NCBI RefSeq assembly: GCF_037976825.1
Contig: NZ_CP150269.1
Span: forward strand, 827,001 to 891,000
Length of the DNA stretch: 64,000 bases
Direction: 5' to 3'
From: Paenibacillus sp. FSL K6-1330
GTDB lineage: Bacteria; Bacillota; Bacilli; Paenibacillales; Paenibacillaceae
Shown: one piece after another, positions 62,710 to 64,000 of the stretch
How the letters are laid out: each line of letters starts with the position of its first letter
Numbering within the stretch: the stretch's first letter is position 1
Notes under the pieces: model-generated
What the model saw: only the letters and a program-made list of their open reading frames with translations
Databases searched by the model: none
What the model was told of the DNA's origin: nothing
Position numbers and translations under genes: made by a program

Positions 62710-63618
62710 ATGCTGGGCTTAGAATATTTTAGTTTTGCAGATAAATGGAGTCCCTTGTTCCTAGCATTTATGCTGCTCGTAACAGCAGGTTACTTCCTGT
62801 TGACCGGGCCGCTGAGCAATCGATTCGAAGGGAGTGCTCCGGTTTCCGCAGGGAGGAGAACACTGTTTGTAGGCGGTATGCTTGCGTTCTATCTTGCACA
62901 GGGTGGACCCATTGAACTGCTGGGGCATACGATGTTCTCGTTTCACATGGTCAGTATGGCAATGTCCTATTTAATGGCGATGCCGCTCTTGATTCTGGGT
63001 ATTCCTGTTTGGATGTGGCGTGCCTTCGATAAGGTCAATCCGTTTAAGAATCTCGGTTTCCTTGCACGTCCGATTGTTGCCGCGGTTCTGTTTAACGGCT
63101 TATTTTCTTTTTATCACATCCCGGTTATCCATGATTTTGTTATGTTGAATTTCTGGGTGCACCGTTTGTACTATTCAATCCTGTTTATCGCTTCGCTGCT
63201 GATGTGGTGGGCCATTATTAACCCGATCCCGGAGAAGGACAAGTCCTCAGGGCTTTTGAAAATGGGGTATATTTTTCTCAATATGGTCTTGCTGACACCG
63301 GCATGTGCGCTCATTATTTTCTCGAGCGAGCCGATGTACGCAACTTATAGCGATCCGGTGGTATGGGCAAAGGCGATGGGGTACTGCGTAGCTGGCGATA
63401 CCTCGGCGTTGCTTAGTAAATTCGGCGGACCTGAGTTCTTTGGTTATCTAGAGCCTGCAATTGACCAGCGAGTGGGCGGGATCATCATGAAGTTTTTCCA
63501 AGAGATTATTTTTGCTTCGATGCTGGCCTATGTGTTCTTTCATTGGTACAAACGAGAAAATCAGGAAGACGATCCTTTGCCTGGCGAGATTCCTCCCGGC
63601 AAGCTCAATCAGGCGTAA
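62710..63618 (+). CDS. ctaG: Cytochrome c oxidase assembly factor, CtaG (Bacillus type)
   Basis: 302-aa protein with about seven membrane helices of the caa3_CtaG family, needed for copper-A or haem-copper assembly of the caa3 oxidase. Conserved parts are FYLAQGGPIELLGHTMFSFHMVSM and NFWVHRLYYSILFIASLLMWW. ATG after GGGGAGG. The DUF420 gene follows 24 bases later. Confidence 0.93.
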   Translation: MLGLEYFSFADKWSPLFLAFMLLVTAGYFLLTGPLSNRFEGSAPVSAGRRTLFVGGMLAFYLAQGGPIELLGHTMFSFHMVSMAMSYLMAMPLLILGIPVWMWRAFDKVNPFKNLGFLARPIVAAVLFNGLFSFYHIPVIHDFVMLNFWVHRLYYSILFIASLLMWWAIINPIPEKDKSSGLLKMGYIFLNMVLLTPACALIIFSSEPMYATYSDPVVWAKAMGYCVAGDTSALLSKFGGPEFFGYLEPAIDQRVGGIIMKFFQEIIFASMLAYVFFHWYKRENQEDDPLPGEIPPGKLNQA

Positions 63619-63642
63619 CAGGATTATTGAAGGGGGATCCAT

Positions 63643-64000
63643 ATGGATTGGTTTTTTATATTTCCCACGGTCAGTACAACGTTTATTGTCATCAGCGCCG
63701 TGCTGGTAGCGATTGGCTGGGGTCTTATTATTAAGGGGAAGCGCGAAGCCCACAAGAAAGTGATGATCTGGGCGGCCGTCGCGGCTGTCATCTTCTTTAT
63801 CATCTATTCCTCGCGCACCGTATTCATCGGCAACACGTCATGGGGTGGTCCCGATGATCTAAAGCCGTATTATCAGGTATTCCTGGTCTTCCACATTGTA
63901 CTGGCTACCGTAGCAGCGGTCTTTGGGATCACGACATTGACCCTCGGCTTTAAGGAGAAGTATTCCAAGCACCGCAAGTGGGGCAGAGTTACGTCGATCA
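63643..64000 (+). CDS. DUF420 family membrane protein, 5' part
   Basis: 119 codons visible; the gene runs out of the window. Three helices can be seen so far (about 8-30, 42-55, 79-103), with the basic loop KGKREAHKK before helix 2 and a His in VFHIVLATV. DUF420 proteins (YozB type) usually follow ctaG and are linked to cytochrome oxidase biogenesis; the precise role is unknown. AAGGGGG precedes ATG 63643. Confidence 0.88.
   Translation, partial: MDWFFIFPTVSTTFIVISAVLVAIGWGLIIKGKREAHKKVMIWAAVAAVIFFIIYSSRTVFIGNTSWGGPDDLKPYYQVFLVFHIVLATVAAVFGITTLTLGFKEKYSKHRKWGRVTSI

Noticed and set aside
63643..64000. Truncated pseudogene at the right edge
   Set aside because: The frame is open to the last base with a good start; it is simply cut by the window.

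Overview
The window looks like a chromosomal segment of a Gram-positive, spore-forming, aerobic bacterium of the Paenibacillus type. Reasons: strong GGAGG-type ribosome binding sites with frequent TTG/GTG starts, lipobox lipoproteins, a caa3-oxidase operon of Bacillales layout with a haem-c domain fused to subunit II, a YesM/YesN-like two-component pair beside a sugar ABC importer, a guanine-class purine riboswitch before xpt-pbuX, CcpA-type cre boxes and a SigmaK-like promoter. No rRNA, tRNA, CRISPR array or intact transposase was recognised. The genus is inferred from the gene set, not proven.

Layout. 1-3.6 kb: the two halves of a heterodimeric ABC exporter. 3.6-6.6 kb: small genes (unknown, holin-like, DinB-like, a 51-aa membrane peptide, a HAD nucleotidase). 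6.8-9.1 kb: a short UvrA-like double ABC protein. 9.4-12.2 kb: GH13 alpha-glucosidase and a zinc polyol dehydrogenase. 12.3-13.7 kb: ECF sigma factor with its anti-sigma factor. 14.0-15.3 kb: MFS efflux protein behind an unusual leader. 15.3-18.0 kb: PadR regulator, DUF1048 protein and a DrrAB-like ABC exporter with repeated promoter/operator boxes.

18.1-25.0 kb: one giant gene (about 2290 aa) made of some 206 decapeptide repeats. Its C-terminal half is a 22-fold tandem array of 150- and 180-bp units, and it ends in a small beta-rich domain with a WIAIGP motif. It has no signal peptide and a SigmaK-like promoter, so a spore-surface fibre is the favoured reading. This is the most unusual system in the window.

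25.6-34.5 kb: HD-GYP phosphodiesterase, CsbD-like stress protein, MFS protein, atypical SDR, RidA, serine hydrolase and large TspO-like protein. 32.9-39.6 kb: YesN/YesM-like two-component system divergent from a CUT1 sugar importer. 40.4-44.3 kb: SNF2 helicase followed by a very GC-rich SWIM zinc-finger gene. 44.5-50.2 kb: VanY-like carboxypeptidase, zinc-ribbon protein, TrmB-like regulator, metallophosphoesterase and a decayed locus with a G-quadruplex-like repeat. 50.3-52.6 kb: riboswitch-controlled xanthine salvage. 52.7-57.2 kb: DUF4870-like protein, membrane-anchored di-haem cytochrome c and a second serine hydrolase. 57.5-64 kb: methionine aminopeptidase, then ctaC-D-E-F, ctaG and the start of a DUF420 gene that leaves the window.

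How the parts connect: the importer, alpha-glucosidase and cre boxes describe a carbohydrate-using aerobe in which transport and the terminal oxidase probably answer to CcpA. Three separate exporter loci each have their own regulation. One roughly 100-bp intergenic element occurs twice, each time directly after a terminator.
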